Assembly (NCBI GenBank): GCA_039545275.1 | Contig: BCHS01000002.1 | Coordinates: 1,364,001-1,428,000 of the forward strand | Direction: 5' to 3' | DNA from: Pseudomicrostroma phylloplanum | Lineage: Eukaryota > Basidiomycota > Exobasidiomycetes > Microstromatales | Length of the DNA: 64,000 bases | Shown here: positions 51,946 through 64,000 of the stretch, piece after piece | How the letters are laid out: each line of letters opens with the position of its first letter | Position numbering within the stretch: the first letter of the stretch is position 1 | Position numbers and translations under genes: made by a program | The notes under the pieces: model-generated | Databases searched by the model: none | Seen by the model: only the letters and a program-made list of their open reading frames with translations | Told to the model about the DNA's origin: nothing

Positions 51946-54933
51946 ATGAAGGAGCGGGGCCCTTCGCGGTCATTCAGTCGGCAGCTACAGGCAGCGCTAC
52001 TCTCCTCGCAGAGCGACAGTTATCTGCACCAGCTTGGTATCGGGTCCAGCACTGGTCCTGGCACAGGTAGTCGTGAGCAGCCAGTCGCTTCCGGACCTAT
52101 ATCTCCAGCAGAGTCAGAGGAGCATCATACCAAAAGGACGACACAGGACCTCTCGATAGAACAGCTCTTAGCGCCCCTGGACCCGTCCAGGCTCAGCAAG
52201 CAGGAAGCAAAGCTCCACCACACCGAAGGGCCTGCGGCGTCCCACAATACGAGCTTACCAGCAGACCAAAACGTCCTTGAGCTAGAGGCTGCAGCCAAGA
52301 AGGCCGTTGCGAAGGCTGCGAAAGCTGAAAGAGACACTAGACTACGAGCAGGAGCGGCCAAGTACCAGGAAATACTACGAAAGGGACCCCCCAAGCCCAA
52401 GCCTGGACTACTAGAGAGGATAGCTATCATCAAAGCTGAGAAGGCTGCTCGAGATGCTCAGATCCAAGATGCGACTGATGCGACGATGGAATCGGTCGAG
52501 CCTGCTCTCGATCGTCGGCAGCGAGCCCAACGCAAACCTCCCGTATGGTCCACCTCCCTCCAGGATCTGAGGACAGCAGACGAGCTATGCCCGGATGCCG
52601 GAACCAAGAAGGGCAAGGTGGGGGTCAAGCTCAGTCGAGGCGGAGTCGCAAGAGCAGTCGTCTTTGCAGACTTTGCATCCACGCAGAGCCAGCGGCTTGA
52701 CAGGCGAGGGGATGTCTACTTTGACGTCGTCGTGCCCATGTCCAAAAAACGTCGACTGGCGGAGGGCACTCAGCAGAATGGCCAAGTCGGCAACGCCAAC
52801 TTGCCAGCCGCTCGTACAGATGGCAAATTATCCCGCAGCTCGAGCCTACAGGTTTCCATCAGCGAGACGCCGGAAGCTGCCGCTGTTCCGCCTCCGCCTC
52901 CTCGGCGCTCGTTCATGGAGAGACGGATGGCTAGAGGGTGGGCTTATCAGCAGATGCCTCAGGACGCAGTCATGTCTCCGCCACCCTCACGACCTGAGAC
53001 GAAGCCTATGCCTCCACCAGAGCCTGTGTCGAGCGCTCTCGGCACCGGTAAGTATGCGACTGGCCCCTCGGATGCTGATAGCAAGCAAGAAGCGCATATA
53101 GAAGCAGAGAAAGCTCCTGAGGTACCTACTAGCGACACAGCCACGCTCGATCAGGTCGGGGACCCATTACAAGCTTCATCAGTCACAAAATTCACGAAGG
53201 AAGCCCGCGATGCATCTACTGAAGGCCTCGTGGAGGCATATCGACTCGAAACACCCGTCTACCTCTATGTCGCTGGCAAGTGTAAGTGCACATACGCGGC
53301 AGAGAAGACCATGTCTTGCGTCGGCGAGTCGTGTGGCGCTTTGCAGCTCCTCCCATGCAAGCTGCCAGATCGTGTGGAAGCTGTCGGCGTTGGCTGGACG
53401 AACATTGTGAATCTCGAGATACTCGTTCGTCCTCAGGCGACGATTCGCTTCTATCTGCGCATCGACCCATCACTGGAGAAGGAGCCTTGGTGGTGGCTTC
53501 CGGTGGCTACGGATAAGCGAGGTTGGAAGATGTCTAGGAAGCCTGCTCCGATCACCCACCTGTCTACACCTCACAGACCGGATGGGCTTCTATCTGCACT
53601 AGTCTGCACTTCCTGTCATGCCACCGTACTTCGGCAGCACTGGCGAGGCTGGACCTGCTCGCACTGCAGCACCACCGTCGCAGCCACGGCTCTCATATCT
53701 GATCACGACGTGGACTGGGGCAAGATGCCCATCTTGACCGAAGGTCCCAGGATGGACAATGGTAGAGTGCTCTGCATCCCTCCCGTCTCGCGAACGGATA
53801 TCAAGACTTGGCAGGACGGGATCAAGGTAGTGGATTATACCTTGCCAGCTGCAAGACCGCTGTCAGCGGGGATGAGGTTGAGGGATGCGAGCACAGGCGA
53901 GGCTGTTGAACAGCGCGGTGTGAGGGGAATTACGTCGGATGTTAGGCTACATCATCTCCTATCTTGTGGAGACTGGAGGCGGACGTGTGACAAGCTACTG
54001 CACGAGTTACTAGACCCACATATGCCGTGAGTAAAGCAGCCGATGTGTCAGCGATTGAGAGCATGAGACTGAACTCTGCTCGACCATCACTGCCCTCCAT
54101 TCAGCTACGAGCGGACGCTCGGCCCCAACGGTCGGCTGCAGCACTTCTTCTCCACCGCCTTCTTCCTCACAGCACAGTCCGCATCGCATCTCGTCCCTTT
54201 CTTGCCATCACCGGTACTGAACGTCGAGGAGCACTCAGCAGCTGTAAACACCCTCCTCGACGCAGTCGACGGAGTTGAGTCTTTGCTCTCTCGGATGAAC
54301 TTCGACTCGCGCGACAAGGGCGGCAGCAACGGCGATGGCGCCGAGAGAACGGTCGCGGGATTGGATGGAGCTGCTCCTCTGATGCCCTTTTCCACCCTGA
54401 CCACTATAGTAGCAGACGTGAAAGACAAGCTGGAACTCCTCTCTCTCGCTCCTGTCCCTGCCTCTGCTACTGCTGCTCCTCCTTCCCCTCCTCCACTCGA
54501 CGGGCCGTCGCAGATCAACACTGAGCCTGGGCCAGGCAGAAGGCAGATCGCCTACCTGCACCTTGGCTCGCCGGCTGCGATGCTCATCTCCACCACAAGG
54601 AGGAATCCTTTCGCCGATGCTGCTGCCAGTACCGCTGCTAGTGCAGGTGCAGGTGCAGGTGCCGGTGCGGCTGCTGGTGCTGTTGGTAAGAATCGTCGGC
54701 CTTTCCAGTTGGTCTTCAGCTGTATGGTGGCACATGGGGACGCGGTGTTGATCAGGTGTGGGGAGGAGAGCGAGTATAAGGTGAGTGCGATACTTGGGCG
54801 CCAGCGACTTGGTGGAGGGGTCTCTTGGAGATTCAGTGATGGGAACTGACCCGATTTACGCCTGCTCTCCTCGTCTTTTGAGCAGATCATCGTCGAGACA
54901 CAAAAGCTGCACGTCGGGCTAGTGTTCACATGA
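51946..54933 (+). CDS. Divergent AlkB-like protein with zinc-ribbon motif
   Basis: Three exons: 51946-54026, 54105-54780 and 54886-54933; 934 aa. The first 420 residues are polar and probably disordered, with an Ala/Lys-rich coiled coil (ELEAAAKKAVAKAAKAERDTRLRAGAAKYQEIL). Around residue 545 a Cys pattern CTSCHATVLRQHWRGWTCSHC (Cx2Cx13Cx2C) looks like a zinc ribbon. The C-terminal part has RQIAYLHLGSPAAMLIS and, after an insert, VAHGDAVLIRCGEESEYK-IIVETQKLHVGLVFT. This matches the last strands of fungal AlkB-like 2-oxoglutarate dioxygenases (GPTVATLSLGSPA...HGD). The iron-binding HxD expected upstream is not visible, so the enzyme may be inactive or too divergent for me to place it. The assignment is tentative. 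It is convergent with the copper ATPase. Confidence 0.5.
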
Positions 54934-55068
54934 ATGCATCTACTGTACGAGCGGAACAGGACAGGAGCAACTAAGGTAACTCTACTGGGGCTTTTTCTAC
55001 AGATTCGTTCTCTCTACAGTACCATCTAGACCGCCCCTCTTTTCTTCTCGCTTGTCGCCATTGTACTC

Positions 55069-58000
55069 TTACGCCATCTCAAACTCGTCTGCCGGGCGAG
55101 TGGGAAGCCCAGTGTAGCCCGCTGACTCTCTCCGCCTCATTGCCGAGCTCGGTAGCAGGTCTGCCGCCCGATCGAAGAAGGAGCGCCACCACGGCGAGTC
55201 GTCTGCGTCTGCTGTGGCGGCAGAGAAGGGCGAGGAGGTCCATCCTGTTGTCGAGAGGGGCCCATCCCCAAGTGAGAGGCTCCTCCGCTCCCTCTTCGCT
55301 TTCCCTACCTCTCCCTCTCCATCGTCTCCCTGCGGACCTCTGAGATGCTTCGGTCTACGCCAGAAGCGCAACGTCAGACTCCCGCCAACAACACTCACGC
55401 TGCTGGCAGCCATTGCAGCTCCGGCCATCATGGGGTGCATGGAGAGCCCCCATGGCAGTCCTAGTCCCATGGCAATGGGCAGCGCCACGAGATTGTACGC
55501 TGTGGACCAGGCGAAATTGAGTCTGATCTGCAGGAAGATGCGACGTGCTAGGAGGAGCGAGACGGGTACGTCTAGGAGGGTGTTGCGCACGAGGACGATC
55601 GAGGAGGACTCGAGGGCGATTTGCGAACCGCAGCTGAGCGCAATACCCACGTCGGCGGTGACTAGAGCAGGAGCGTCGTTGATACCGTCGCCGACAAAGG
55701 CGACGGCTGTTCTTCCTCGTGTGGAGGAGGTTTGGAGGTGTGCTACCAGCTTGCTCTTGGCCAGAGGCGACATGGCTGCATACACCGAGTCGGTCGGGAT
55801 GCCCACCTGCTCCGCTACTGCCTCTGCCGTCACTTGACTGTCCCCCGTCGCCAGCGCAGTGCTGATGCCCATGCGGTGGAGCGCCTCAATGGCTGCGCGA
55901 GCCTCGGGTCTCACTTCATCTGAAAGGGAGAAAGCGCACAGTGGTTGCCCATCGATGGCCGCATAGACTAGCGTGTGCGCTTGACGCTCTTCGGCAGCAG
56001 CAAATGCACTGAGGGAAGGAGCCACCGAAGCGCCCTCTTTGAAGACGAGACTCCAGTTCCCCACGGCTACCTGGTGACTGCTCCATCCCCCACCGGGTAG
56101 GGCGAGGCGAAGTCGACCTCTCACTCCTTTGCCAACGATGTTCTCAAAGTCCTCCATGGCTGCTCGACCTGGCTCGGGGAACTCGTCTTCTGGGACACCA
56201 AGACTGCGAGCAGCGTGGCAAGCGATGGCGTGCGCAAGGGGGTGCTCGCTGCGACTCTCCAGAGTACCTATGAGTCGCAGAGCTTGCAAGCGATCAAGAC
56301 CAGACACAGCAGTCGGTTCTTTCCCTGGCTCAGTGGGTTCACTTGACACAAGAGCCTCGGCTGCTATCCAGTGCGTGTGTGTGACGGCGACCTTGCCCAT
56401 CGTGAGCGTGCCGGTCTTGTCAAAGACGATCTTTCGGATCTTGACGCTAGCCTCCAGGGGCCCACCTCCTTTGATCAGAATCCCGTTCTGAGCCCCAACG
56501 CCTGTGCCTACCATGACAGCAGTGGGCGTTGCAAGTCCGAGCGCACAGGGGCAAGCAACGACGACGACGGAGATGCAGAGCTTGAGGCAGGTGGCAAACT
56601 TGGAAGGCGTGTGGGCGAAGATGTCGGGCAAGACCTCGTTGTCGCACACGTGCGCGATGATGAGCCAGCAGATGAACGTGAGCAATCCCAAGGCGATGAC
56701 GCAGGGAACAAAGATGCCCGCTATGCGATCCGCAAAGGCCTGGATGGGCGCCTTGCTCGTCTGTGCATCTGATACGAGTCGGATGATCTGTGCCAGAGAC
56801 GAGTCCTTGCCGGCTCGGTCGACTACAAAGTCAAAGGTGCCCAGTCCGTTGACGGTGCCTCCGATGACCCTGGAGCCTTGTGCCTTGGAGACTGGCATAG
56901 CCTCTCCCGTCACGACGCTCTCGTCTACAGTACTTGATCCACGAACGACTGTACCATCTGCAGGTATCCGATCACCTGGAACGACCTTGACGTAGTCGCC
57001 CCGCTGTACCAGCTCTCCTGCGATCTTCTTCTCGACTGAGCACTTTTCTCCGTCGGCGTAGATTGTTGCAGAGGAAGGAGCGAGACCAATGAGGCGACTG
57101 AGAGCTTCAGAGGTCTTGCCCTTTGCGGTGTTCTCTAGATATCGGCCAAAGCTGACGAAAGTGATGAGCATGGTAGAGGTATCGAAGAAGGTAGTCGGCT
57201 TCGGGGGGGTTGGTTGAGAAGGGAAGAGGAAAGTACTCAGCATCGCTATCACCGAGTAAGTGAAGGAAGCAGTGGTTCCGAGTACTACAAGGACGTCCAT
57301 CGTTGATGATCCGTGCTTGACGGCCTTCCAAGCCGTGCGGTAGAAGCGGAGACCGATGCCGAATTGTACAGGGACGGTCAAGGCCAGACACAGGAGGTCA
57401 GTGAGCCATATCCGGGAGATCGGCTGCCACATGAGGATATTCCGGAAGAAGCTGATCTTCGGTAGTACCATCGAGATGAGAAAGACCGGGATGCCGAATG
57501 TGAGGGCGGCAAGGAAGGCCCTCCTCCACTGCGTGATTTCCTTCACTCGGTCCAGAGATTGCAGTTGAGTCGAGTCCCGCTCATCTGAGACGACTGCGTC
57601 GAAGCCCATCTCCTCTATCCGCTCGACTAGTGACCGGATGCCAGCCACGTTGCCATCGTATGTGATGCGAGCCCGCTCAGTGGCGAGGGCGACCTCGCAG
57701 CTGATTACTCCTGGCATCTCTCGGAGGCCGTTTTCAATTGATGCGACACAGGCGGAGCAGGTCATTCCGTAGATGCTTAGCATGCAGTCTTCGACTTCCT
57801 GAGCAGATAATCTTGAGGTACCAGGTATTGTGGGAGCAGCACTCTTTGCCACGTCGCTCTCGAGGAAGGCGTCGAAGCCGATGTCCTCTATTGCCTCGCC
57901 CACCTTCTCAGCAGTCCATTCTGCTGGGCTGTATTCCACGACGGCTTTCTCTGCTAGGAGGGCGACGGAGACACTGAGGATGCCCGCTTGTGTCCTGAGC

Positions 58001-58218
58001 ATCTTCTCGATAGACTAGCATGACGAAGTGGACGCGAAGGTCAACTCAGTCCTGAGCTTTTGGACACGGCGTGCCGCCACAAGGACATCACTCACCTCTA
58101 CGCATGCTCCACACGTCATTCCTTCCACTCGGAAAGTGGCCGTGGCAGACAGCGTATCATCTTTGTGGTCAACCTGACCAGTCAGGCTCGAGCTAGAAGG
58201 GCTCTTCATAGACGCCAT
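55069..58218 (-). CDS. CCC2: P1B-type copper-transporting ATPase (Ccc2/ATP7 type)
   Basis: Two exons, 58218-58096 and 58014-55069; 1,022 aa. The intron cuts inside the first metal-binding domain (GMTCGAC, Cys36/39). The second domain has GMTCSAC (Cys127/130). P-type signatures: TGEAMPVS (actuator), CPC at 529-531 in VVACPCALGLATP (the Cu+ pore), DKTGTLT with phosphorylated Asp573, SEHPLAHA (ATP binding) and VGDGINDAP. About eight membrane spans are visible. In fungi Ccc2 pumps Cu+ into the Golgi lumen to load secreted oxidases, for example for iron uptake. The C-terminal tail (about 100 residues, Arg/Ser/Trp/Asp-rich) is longer than in yeast. It is head-to-head with the Zn2Cys6 gene, with 1.8 kb between. 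Confidence 0.93.
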
Positions 58219-60055
58219 AACCTCGGGCTGCTCAGTGCAATGCCTCGCCGAATATGGTCTGAGGAGGCCGAGGATGTTTCAGCCCGCCGGAAAGAGCAGA
58301 AGCCTACTCAGGACGGCCGCCTGTTCACGTCAGCCAGCTGAAGTGGTCAGGATCTGGTATTGAGGATGAGTTTGTGCTGCTTCAGCAGCCTTGGGGAATG
58401 ATATGGAGCATGCAGGGGACCGGAGGAGGGTGTGTAGGGTAGTGCAAGGAAGTTTATCAGATTTGTGGCGGGGCGACATCGGGTGGCCCTGAGTGGTTGG
58501 TGTTGCTGCCAGGCACATTCATACTCCGACGATAGCCGACCCTCACACACACGGAAGTGGGATTCGCGACTGAGACACACCACTACATCTCATTGTGTCT
58601 ACCCATTCATCGCTAGTCTTCCAGCCCTCGAGTCGCTTGGCTCGAACTTAAGGCGCTCTCGCTCTCGAAATTGCAAGGCGACAACCCGACTTCTCCCACA
58701 CTCGGACTTCTTTGACGCTCGGACTTGATTCGACACTCGGACTAGAAGTGGGGGAAGAGGCGGCCATGAATTGCCTGGTGAGTTAGGACAGGAGTTGCTT
58801 GGCAGTTCCGATGCCCTTGCTGCTCTCCGAAAGGGCAATGTACCGAGACAATTTGACCGACAGCTCTTGACCACCTATGTCACATCGCTTTCGGTAGTCC
58901 TGGTGGCTCCCCATTCTGGTCCTGCCGCTGCCTATCTGCCCTCCGGAGCTCTTCGTCCTGTTTCTGATCGCTTATGTGCTTCGTACGAAACCATGGTAAG
59001 TTTCTCGGCTACCTCGGTAACATGCACCACACCCCTTTCGCCGCTCCTGGCCTGACATTTCTGCTCCCCTTGCTCGGGGTCTTGCCGTTCCTGCACAGCG
59101 TGTACTGCTGCTTGGTTCTCTTCGGCTTGTCTATCTCGACGTTCTATTGGTCTGAGCTGAGCTTCCTGACTAGCAAGATGGCCACCAGGGAGTCTCTCCG
59201 GGTCTGGAATGTAGCTCTGCCGGCCATCTACGGCGGCCCGCGGGTTGGCTTCGAATTGGACTGGGGTTGGCCCGGCGGAGGTATGACGGGGTAAGCGGCA
59301 GGCACGGGCTATCTTCTGTTTTTGATAAGAGACATCGTTTCCCCCCCCCCTTTGCGCTGGAAACGCCGTTTGGATGGTGCTCCGATGTGCAATCTCACAT
59401 TCCCACGTTTCCCCGGGTGCCGTTGCGGTGTCAAGGTCGGCTCGAATTTGAGCTTACGTGGGTGGATTTGCGTCGTATGAGTCGTGCCTCGGTTGAATTC
59501 CTTGGCGTAGAGGCGATGCTCCCAGCCCAAGTGACCGGTCCGACTTGTGGTCGCCTCGCCTCGCCACCAATCACCGCGTCCCTTGCGTTTTGCCCTGCAG
59601 CCAGAGTGGGGGGGAAGGACGAGGGCTAGGCGCGAGTCTATTGTAGTCTGGCCACCAGGCCCGCGGCAGGGCGCGCTGAGATTCGCCCCCGTGCCATCTG
59701 GCCATGGCGTTAAGGTTCGGAGATGCCGGCTTCGCATCTCCGCCGGCGGCTGCCTTGGCGCATCGCATCGCATCCCATCGCCGCTCTTGGACACACAGGC
59801 GATCTCTCGCATCCTTCGCTTCGCTGTATTCTCACGCAACCAATCCTCCGAATCAACCGCAAACATCCCTTCATCCACCCCCCCCACCCCACCCGACTCC
59901 CGATGACAGTCGCTGCTGCCAAAGACGACTGATAGAGCATCGTAATCATATAAATAAACTCTCATCTCGCCTCAGAGCACTGCCTCTCCAACCTTCGCGC
60001 GTTTATTCCGTCCTAACAAGCACCGCCTCGTCACCCCCCCCCCCCCCCCTCAACA
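58219..60055. other. Long divergent spacer between copper ATPase and Zn2Cys6 gene
   Basis: No gene with motifs is found in 1.8 kb. CTCGGACTT-like units occur at 58701, 58718 and 58736 (about 17-bp spacing). C-runs lie at 59341-59350 (10) and 60034-60049 (16); the latter ends six bases before the next start codon. Confidence 0.5.
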
Positions 60056-63000
60056 ATGCTCAACCACAGCTGCCAGCGCTGTCGGTCCAAGAAGCTCAGA
60101 TGCGATGGAGAGCAGCCATGCTCCAATTGTGCCGTCAAAGGCCTGGACTACTCCTGTACCAGACCTCTTCGTAAGGAGCGGCCTAGGAGGAAGGACGTGC
60201 CCCGGCAGAAGCTGCACCAAGGCCTGTCTTCACGCGTCGGTCACGAAGACACCGGCTCTCCTAGGAGCAGCAGCGGCAATGCCAGCGACGGTCAAATCGC
60301 ACCCATCGTCCATAGCGTAGCAGCAACATCGCTCGGTCATTCACGAGACGGACATGCTGCATCGCCAAGCACGTCGCAGCAGTCGTATCCTTCTCCTCCT
60401 GTGCCCGGCTCTGCCTCGAGCTATGCTCGTTCAAAGGTGTCCTCTGTGCGCCGAACCCTTACAGGCACGTCCTCCTACGAAGACAGAGCGATGAGCGACC
60501 TTCCGTCTTCATCTCCTGGTAGCCACGCCAGGCATCCCAAGTCGGCCCCAGAGCAATTCACAAGAGCACCACCTTCAATGAGTGCATACAGACTCACTCC
60601 CTCTCAGGTCATCGAAGCGCGTTTCCTATTGGGCTCCATCCCTGCAGCTATCCGGATTTTGAAGTACATCTGGGCTTGGAGATGCCAAGGCACATCGCAT
60701 AGTGCAGTTCACGTGCCAACGCTCAAGCGGTTCATTCGCCAGATCTACGATGATGAGTGGGCTCAAGAGGTGACGCAAGATCAGCTGTGTCTGCTTCTGA
60801 TGTCCATCGCTATCAGCATTCAGTTCGCTCCACGAAAGGGCCCGTATGCACATGTATGGAAGCTCGTGGAGGGTCTAGGATCGACCATCACCCCAGAGGA
60901 AAGGCAGGGAAAACTTCACTACCTGGCCAGATCCATCTTCGAGAGCAGACTACAAGCCCCAAGCTGCACACTGGAGGGCATCCAGACTGCGATGCTTCTA
61001 TTGCTATACGATCTCGACCAAGACTCCTTCAAGGAACAGCTCTTACAATGGTCTATCAAAGGAGCCAAGTCCCTGCGGCTCGATCACATCGGTCGTCCCA
61101 TGAATGGCGTACCCACTGTAGAGATGGAGATGGGAACCCGGGTGTGGTGAGTGGGACAGATGTCTCCGGTCATGATCGAGTTGCTGACCCTCCTTTCCTG
61201 CCTTCTGCGTTGCTACGTACAGGTGGTTCCTGGTCTGCAGAGATGGCTTATCAGGTCTCAGTACCAACACGTTTGCCATCGATCCCTCGCAGTTCACCAC
61301 GCGAGTGCCCATGCTCATCTCGGATGATGATCTGGCTTGTGGCAGACTGTCGAGCAAGATAGTAGCCGAATCCAGCACAGTGGCCAGCTCTCTACCCCTC
61401 ATCAACCTCGCAGGAGTGGTACGTCGGCTCGTAGACATCAAGTCGAGGGGCGACGTCGTTGGTCAGGAATTTTCTGATCTCGTGGCCGATGCTTTCGATC
61501 AGTACGCCGAAGAGCTACCTGCCATATTCAGTCTTGGCGCCTCGGCGATCAACGTTCCCAAGACTGGCGACGATACGAGCGTGTATATCAGACAGAGACT
61601 CGAAACGGAGCGATGGCTACTGCACCAGCAGATCTTCCATGCCTACTTGCAGCTCTATGAGATTCGTCTCGATATCAAGGTCTGCGATCAGGTCGTCGGA
61701 TTGGCAAGCCATATCTTACATCTACAGGACAAGGTCCGAGACAGGTGCGCCATTGTGGATGGGCTCAGAATCAACGTGACTGGTGTCATGAGAGCCATCA
61801 CCGTGATGACCATCGACCTTCTCCAGAAGCACAAGAATTCCAAGGTCTCTCTGGTGCGGCAATTGACGCTGGGCAAGATACACGAGGCCATCAGGAAGTG
61901 TGAAGAGACTTCCAACCTCGCCGAAGGCGACCTGGACTCGGTGAAGAAATTGATGGAGTGGGAAGAGATGGCATGGAGAGACAAGACGAAGAGCACGATG
62001 CCTTCCAACTCCTTCTGCCTTGGAAGCATCCTCACTGCGCCCCTGCCAGCCATGCTAGATCGAGGTTCGACAGCTTCGCTGTCGCCTGCCTCTGTCAATG
62101 ACATAGGCAATGGTATGACCGTCTCCCCAACACTCTCTTTCGCTTCCTCCATCCAGCGCAGTGTTGACAAGGGCGCAGCATTGGGAGGAGCGCCCTCTTA
62201 CGGCTCGAGCGGCAACAACGACGGGAGTGGGCTCTATGGCTCGCCACAACAGCTGCACAACCGACTCTACCACCAAGAGTCTCAAGCGAGCATGCACTCG
62301 AACTCTGTGCCGGGCAGCAGTACCAGTGGTGGATCGCCTTCGACTCCCAATGATCAGTACAGCGCTGATGGCGTGAGCGGCACTGCCATGAGCAGTACGA
62401 CTCCTAGCGAAGATGCTGGAGACAAGACCAGAGGAGGACACCAAGCGCCCAGTTACTTTGGACAGCCCGGCCGCAATCAGGGCCAACACGGTCATGGCTC
62501 GGGGGCCTACGCGACGCATGACGGTACCTCCAGCAATGCTCCCTCTTCATCCAGTCGTGTCCAGCACTCAGGCCACGGACAAGCTCAGCACAGTCTTCTC
62601 GGAGCTGAAGGCTCGAATTCAGGTTCACAGCAGCGTCAGCAGCACCCATCAATGAGCGTCCACTCAATGAATGATGACTCTGGACACTTGCGCTCCCGCC
62701 AGTACCTCCCTTCGTCGTACCAGTACGACCAGCAGCAACAGCAATCTCAGCAGCACTTCCCCAGCAACAACAACAGCAACACTCACAACATCACCACCAC
62801 TCACACTCACGGCCACGGCCACCCCTCCCACTCCCACTCCCACACGTCCATGGCCCCACAACCGCAATCGCAACCGCAACCACAACCGCTACCGCGCGCC
62901 CAGCACATCGTCCCCTCAAACGAGCAGCAGCAACCCCCGCTGAGCGCAATCAATGGCGTGCAACTTAATCTCTTCCCATCGGACACGGCCTTTTCCCCCC

Positions 63001-63212
63001 TCTTTGCCGCTAGCAGTCAGATGAGCTTCCAGCCTACCTGGGAGGAGATTTGCGCCACTTTCCTCGCCGGATCAGGATCAGGTTCAGGATCAGGGAGTGT
63101 GGGCGCGAATGCTACTGCCCCTGGTGCTGGGCTAGGAGCTGGCATGGGGGCTGGAATGGGGATGGGGCCAGGAGTGGGCGCAGCACCTATCGCGATGGGC
63201 CAGATCCTCTAA
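60056..63212 (+). CDS. Zn2Cys6 transcription factor with His/Gln-rich tail
   Basis: Two exons, 60056-61146 and 61223-63212; 1,026 aa. The binuclear zinc cluster is at the very N-terminus: Cys6, 9, 16, 22, 25 and 34 (CQRCRSKKLRC...CSNC...C, spacing 2-6-5-2-8), followed by a basic linker (RKERPRRKDVPRQK). A fungal middle homology region spans about 190-620 (QLCLLLMSIAISIQF, MLLLLYDLDQDSF, RVWWFLVCRDGLSGLSTNTFAIDP). The last 350 residues are Ser/Gly/Gln-rich with a His run (HGHGHPSHSHSHT), and end in a Gly/Ala/Met-rich segment. It should be a nuclear DNA-binding regulator. Targets are unknown. The neighbour on the left is the copper ATPase, so a role in metal response is possible, but the middle region gives no support for it. 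Confidence 0.88.
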
Positions 63213-63693
63213 TCTCTTCATACACGGCATAGGAGAGATCCCTCTCTAGTAACCTCACATTCCCACCACCTCGAATTCGGCGCTCTAATACGGACCTCGG
63301 CCCTTCCCCCCTCCCCCCTCTGACCTCGCGACCTCTGGTCTCGCGTGTGCTTGTACGTACGTAGATTCCCCCCTTCCACTCCCCTCACGGATCGGATTCG
63401 TTCATGTAAGACTTTGAGTCCTCCCCTCGATCAGTCCGTCGGTCGGGCGGTGCCGTGCCGTGCCGTCCCGTTCCGCTGATCAGTCTTGGTGGCTCTGTAC
63501 TTTTTTTCTTGTACTTCTTTGATAGAATGAAATGTCGTTTGTTTCTGGCAGACAGGCAGACAGGTGTACGAATGGAACGTCAGTCAAACAGAAGTTTCCT
63601 TTGCTTGAGTTGGGTGCGATCGGGCGTGAAGATGAAAGGGGATCATCAGACGAGTGTTGAGGAGGAGTGCATTTGAAAAAAGTGGTCGCTGGC
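63213..63693. other. Convergent 3' spacer
   Basis: Untranslated end of the Zn2Cys6 gene: C-rich runs near 63300-63380 and a GTGCC repeat near 63452-63466. No gene is seen. Confidence 0.4.
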
Positions 63694-64000
63694 TCACGAG
63701 CCGATCTCTACTGTCACATGCTGCCTCGAGGGCATGTGGTCTGTGTACACGAACTCCTGCTCTTCATACCCCACCACAACACTGTAGACTGCAGAACTGA
63801 AACACCACCTTAGGTTCATCGCTCTCCCCTTGCTCAATCGTCGTCAAAGTCCCACCTGATCTCGATGGGATCGCACTGCGAAGCCCTAGCACACGTCTTC
63901 TTCTTGTTCTCTACTTTCCCCGCCTTCTGCTTCTCGGCACTGTCGGGCTCGTTTCGCTTCTGACCGGCAAGACCGTTGCTGGCGCTGAGAGCTCGAGGAG
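63694..64000 (-). CDS. C-terminal exons of an unidentified gene, cut by the window edge
   Basis: Two exons: from beyond 64000 to 63856, and 63796-63694, split by a 59-nt intron (GTGGGA...TTTCAG). Joined, the end reads ...CARASQCDPIEIR-SSAVYSVVVGYEEQEFVYTDHMPSRQHVTVEIGS and stops at 63694. The phases fit and the composition looks like a folded beta-rich end after a Lys/Glu-rich stretch. If the intron were not spliced, the protein would end at TGA 63836-63834 (WDFDDD). I do not recognise the family from this fragment. It is convergent with the Zn2Cys6 gene. Confidence 0.55.

Noticed and set aside
1..64000. Telomere repeats, CRISPR arrays or rRNA genes
   Set aside because: None were seen by eye. 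The gene structure is that of a eukaryotic chromosome, and no TTAGGG-type array is present.

Overview
The window is fungal nuclear DNA, most likely from a GC-rich basidiomycete. Genes are dense on both strands. Introns are short (about 55-110 nt), nearly all GTGAGT...AG, and splicing at them joins conserved domains exactly. Several genes are fungus-specific: DASH subunit Duo1, Afi1, a Zn2Cys6 regulator, Sen54 and Mediator Med8/Cdk8. A smut-related lineage (Ustilaginomycotina) would fit, but that is inference. All exon boundaries below were read by eye from splice signals and reading-frame continuity.

Layout. (1) 1-5.6 kb: remnants of at least four copies of one unrecognised protein family, broken by frameshifts and stops. 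One copy carries a complete-looking GIY-YIG nuclease domain. (2) 7.5-13.0 kb: a divergent maltose-use pair, an alpha-glucoside MFS transporter and a GH13 alpha-glucosidase. They share a 1.9-kb promoter with a repeated 10-mer and a 28-bp tandem repeat. (3) 13.5-29.8 kb: ordinary genes: MAPR/Dap1-type haem protein, MED8, DUO1, an EFM7-type methyltransferase, AFI1, a multi-spanning membrane protein, an HP1-like chromodomain protein and the Mediator kinase CDK8. (4) 29.9-38.5 kb: a candidate mobile element set between the divergent genes CDK8 and SEN54. It holds an intronless Crypton-like tyrosine recombinase (R-H-R-Y set plus GCR1_C-like domain, one in-frame stop) and an intronless SNF2-type ATPase of about 1,612 aa. 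Palindrome-rich spacers surround the genes, and a 12-bp direct repeat lies at each outer edge. (5) 38.7-64 kb: SEN54, IST1, a cytochrome P450, a catalase-like protein, SGT2, a thioredoxin-fold membrane protein, an Ap4A phosphorylase, a divergent AlkB-like protein, a P1B copper ATPase, a Zn2Cys6 regulator with a His/Gln-rich tail, and a partial gene at the right edge.

The best candidate for an undescribed system is the recombinase plus SNF2 unit at 29.9-38.5 kb. Next come the GIY-YIG family remnants at the left end and the repeated promoter motif in the maltose locus.
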